DNA from: Rhodoligotrophos appendicifer
Lineage (GTDB): Bacteria > Pseudomonadota > Alphaproteobacteria > Rhizobiales > Im1
DNA length: 64,000 bases
Direction: 5' to 3'
Assembly (NCBI RefSeq): GCF_007474605.1
Contig: NZ_VHKL01000005.1
Span: forward strand, 62,001 to 126,000
Both the position numbers and the translations under genes were made by a program. The number at the start of each line of letters is the position of its first letter. Position 1 is the stretch's first letter. The notes beneath the pieces were generated by a model. It was not told the DNA's origin and searched no databases. It saw only the letters and a list, made by a program, of their open reading frames with translations. This document shows, piece after piece, positions 62,304-64,000 of this stretch.

Positions 62304-63248
62304 TCAATCTCGCAGCGAAATTTCGCGCAAGCCGTCCGCCAGTAGATTGAGCCCGAGAATGAGCGAGGAGATCGCCAGCGCCGGCCAGATCATCGCATTG
62401 GCGCCGAACTGGCCCATCGGCTGAGCCTCGCGGATCATCTTGCCCCAGTCGGGATCCGGCGGGGGCAGGCCGAGGCCGAGATAGCCCAGGAGGGCGATGG
62501 TGATGGTCACATAGCCGAGACGCAGACAGCCATCGACGATCAGCGGCCCCCGGGCATTGGGCAGGAGCTCAACGAGCATGATGTAGGCGGCGGACTCCCC
62601 GCGCACCTGGGCCGCGGCGACATAGTCGCGCGTCTTCAGGTCCAGGATGAGCCCGCGCACGATGCGCGCGACTTGCGGTGCCGTCCCGAAGGTGACGGCG
62701 ACGACGATGATGATGCCGGAGACGGCCTTGGAATCGAGCCCGATCGTGTTGGCGAGAAAGGACCCCAGCGCCGAGGTGGCGCCGAAATTGGTGAGAATGA
62801 CGAGATAGAGGACCATGAGCGGAAAGGACAGCAGGACATTGGCGAGGAACGAGATGATCTCGTCCCACCATCCGCCGAGATAGCCGGCGACGACGCCCAG
62901 TCCCATGCCGACGGTATAGGCGACGATCGTGGCCAGGCTCGCCCAGAACAGCACCAGTCGTGAGCCCCAGATGACACGCGAGAGGATGTCGCGGCCGCGA
63001 TCATCGGTGCCGAGCCAGAAGGTCGAGCCATCGGGTGCCTGGGCCATCATCTTCTGCAAGGGGATGGAGATCTTCAAGGGGTCCGCGATGGGCAGATAGG
63101 GTGCAGCGATGGCCATCACGATCCAGAACAGCACCAGAAAAGCGCCCAGCATGCCGATCTTGCTTTCGCGCAACAGGAACAGGGCACGGAAGAAGCGGCG
63201 GATGACCCCGGGCGCTGAAGGAAACTGTCCGACCGTCTGGTCTACCAT
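62304..63248 (-). CDS. Dipeptide/oligopeptide ABC permease (DppC-like)
   Basis: A 314-residue inner-membrane protein with six helices and the EAA-loop typical of DppC. It has the N-terminal OppC extension helix (about 25-50), LGTDDRGRDILSRVIWGSR, and DYVAAAQVRGESAAYIMLVELLPN (key AAAQVRGES and ELLPN) preceding the C-terminal helices. The start ATG at 63248 is 15 bases after the DppB-like stop; its stop overlaps a TTG of the ATPase gene. It forms the channel with the DppB-like protein. Confidence 0.92.
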   Translation of the reverse strand: MVDQTVGQFPSAPGVIRRFFRALFLLRESKIGMLGAFLVLFWIVMAIAAPYLPIADPLKISIPLQKMMAQAPDGSTFWLGTDDRGRDILSRVIWGSRLVLFWASLATIVAYTVGMGLGVVAGYLGGWWDEIISFLANVLLSFPLMVLYLVILTNFGATSALGSFLANTIGLDSKAVSGIIIVVAVTFGTAPQVARIVRGLILDLKTRDYVAAAQVRGESAAYIMLVELLPNARGPLIVDGCLRLGYVTITIALLGYLGLGLPPPDPDWGKMIREAQPMGQFGANAMIWPALAISSLILGLNLLADGLREISLRD

Positions 63249-63263
63249 TGAGATCCTCTACGG

Positions 63264-64000
63264 TTAGGCAAAACGGATGCGGGGATTGAGCAGGGTATAG
63301 CCGATATCGGAGATGAACTGAGAGCTGACGGCCACCATGACGGCGACCATGGTGCAGGCTTCGATGACATAGATGTCGTTGAACAGGGCGGCATCGTAGA
63401 GGAGTTTTCCGAAGCCGCGATAGGAGAAGAAGACTTCGGTGACGATGACCCCCGAGAGGAGGTAGTTCAGCTGCAGCACCATGACCGTGAAGGGCGCGAT
63501 CAGGGCGTTGCGCAGGGCATGCCGCATGACCACCCGCTTGCGCGGCAGGCCCTTGAGGACCGCGGTCCGCACATATTGCGAGGTCATGACCTCCGCCATG
63601 GAGGCCCGCGTCATGCGGGTGTAATAGCCGAAATTATAGAGGACCAGCACCGCGACCGGCAGCACCAGCTCCTGGAGCGCGATGCCGCTGTTGAAGGGTG
63701 AGGTGCCCGGCAGCCAGTTCAGCCAGAACACGAAGATCGCCACCAGCAGCGTGGCGGAGGCGAATTCCGGCACCGAGGTGGTGAGCACCGAGACCACGGT
63801 GATGGTGCGGTCCTGAATGCTCCCCTCGGCAATCCCCGACAGGATGCCGAGCGCCAGGGCAAGCGAGACCGTGATGATGAAGACGATGCCGCCGAGAAGC
63901 GCGGTATTGAGCAGTCGAGGCAGCAGCAGCTCGCTGACCGGCGCCTGGAACTGCAGGGAATTGCCCCAATTTCCGGTGATGAATTTCCACAGCCACTCGA
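63264..64000 (-). CDS. Dipeptide/oligopeptide ABC permease (DppB-like), 5' end outside window
   Basis: A partial inner-membrane permease of at least 244 residues whose N-terminus lies beyond the right edge; the frame is open to base 64000 (it reads EWLWKFITGNWGNSLQFQAP near the edge, then LLNTALLGGIVFIITVSLALA). Typical DppB features are the EAA loop YVRTAVLKGLPRKRVVMRHALRNALIAP and the C-terminal FISDIGYTLLNPRIRFA (keys TAVLKGLPRKRV, YTLLNPRIR). An internal ATG at 63797 is not the real start. The binding-protein gene is not in the window, so substrate is open. Confidence 0.88.
   Translation of the reverse strand, partial: EWLWKFITGNWGNSLQFQAPVSELLLPRLLNTALLGGIVFIITVSLALALGILSGIAEGSIQDRTITVVSVLTTSVPEFASATLLVAIFVFWLNWLPGTSPFNSGIALQELVLPVAVLVLYNFGYYTRMTRASMAEVMTSQYVRTAVLKGLPRKRVVMRHALRNALIAPFTVMVLQLNYLLSGVIVTEVFFSYRGFGKLLYDAALFNDIYVIEACTMVAVMVAVSSQFISDIGYTLLNPRIRFA

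Overview
The window is GC-rich bacterial chromosome with densely packed genes and no rRNA, tRNA, CRISPR array, phage or insertion sequence that I could recognise. The gene content suggests an alphaproteobacterium, most likely of the order Hyphomicrobiales (Rhizobiales). Pointers are the degP, response regulator, histidine kinase, glnE order, DUF992 and DUF1289 proteins, a GGAAC-N17-GTT promoter of the EcfG type, a Zur-type operator, and fused TAXI-TRAP and dipeptide-type ABC transporters. The genus cannot be fixed from the sequence alone.

Layout. 1-3 kb: cytochrome b561 and PepSY genes divergent from a two-component system. 3-12.2 kb: glnE, a second two-component system, a DegP-type protease and a large PAS sensor kinase, all on the minus strand. 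12.4-17.4 kb: aminopeptidase N, a DUF992 secreted protein, a YcaQ/AlkX-like DNA glycosylase, and a 26-residue membrane peptide behind a stress-type promoter. 17.4-22 kb: an FMN reductase, then a Zur-type zinc uptake operon (a 42-residue membrane peptide, ATPase, permease, binding protein, His-rich NicO permease), divergent from recQ. 23.8-29.9 kb: a 58-residue membrane protein, a DMT exporter, a CitE/MaoC pair, a choloylglycine-hydrolase-family enzyme, dusA and a DUF817 gene broken by one in-frame TGA. 30-35 kb: phosphomannomutase, a retropepsin-like membrane protease with two small partners, and the cobS/cobT pair. 34.9-41 kb: a membrane sensor kinase, glutathione transferase, metallo-beta-lactamase hydrolase, lipoprotein alpha/beta hydrolase, IclR regulator and Mrp. 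41-47.8 kb: a two-domain stress protein with an SLC13 carboxylate transporter, divergent from M20 peptidase, PrpF-type isomerase and ATP-grasp genes. 47.8-51.6 kb: moaA, a small DUF6494-like gene, and a LysR regulator divergent from two GNAT-like genes. 51.7-64 kb: transport and catabolism of nitrogenous compounds (an ornithine cyclodeaminase-family protein coupled to a BenE-type carrier, a dimethylglycine/sarcosine dehydrogenase-like flavoprotein with a TAXI-TRAP system, and a dipeptide/oligopeptide-type ABC importer running off the right edge).

How it fits together. The left half is mostly housekeeping and signalling: nitrogen control, envelope stress, metal supply and DNA repair. The right half is a scavenging toolkit for carboxylates, peptides and methylated amines. 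The points that most deserve a second look are the three short membrane-protein genes (26, 42 and 58 residues), the helix-hairpin-helix tail on the fused ABC ATPase, the GNAT-like pair beside the LysR gene, the M20/PrpF/ATP-grasp cluster, and the single-codon lesion in the DUF817 gene.
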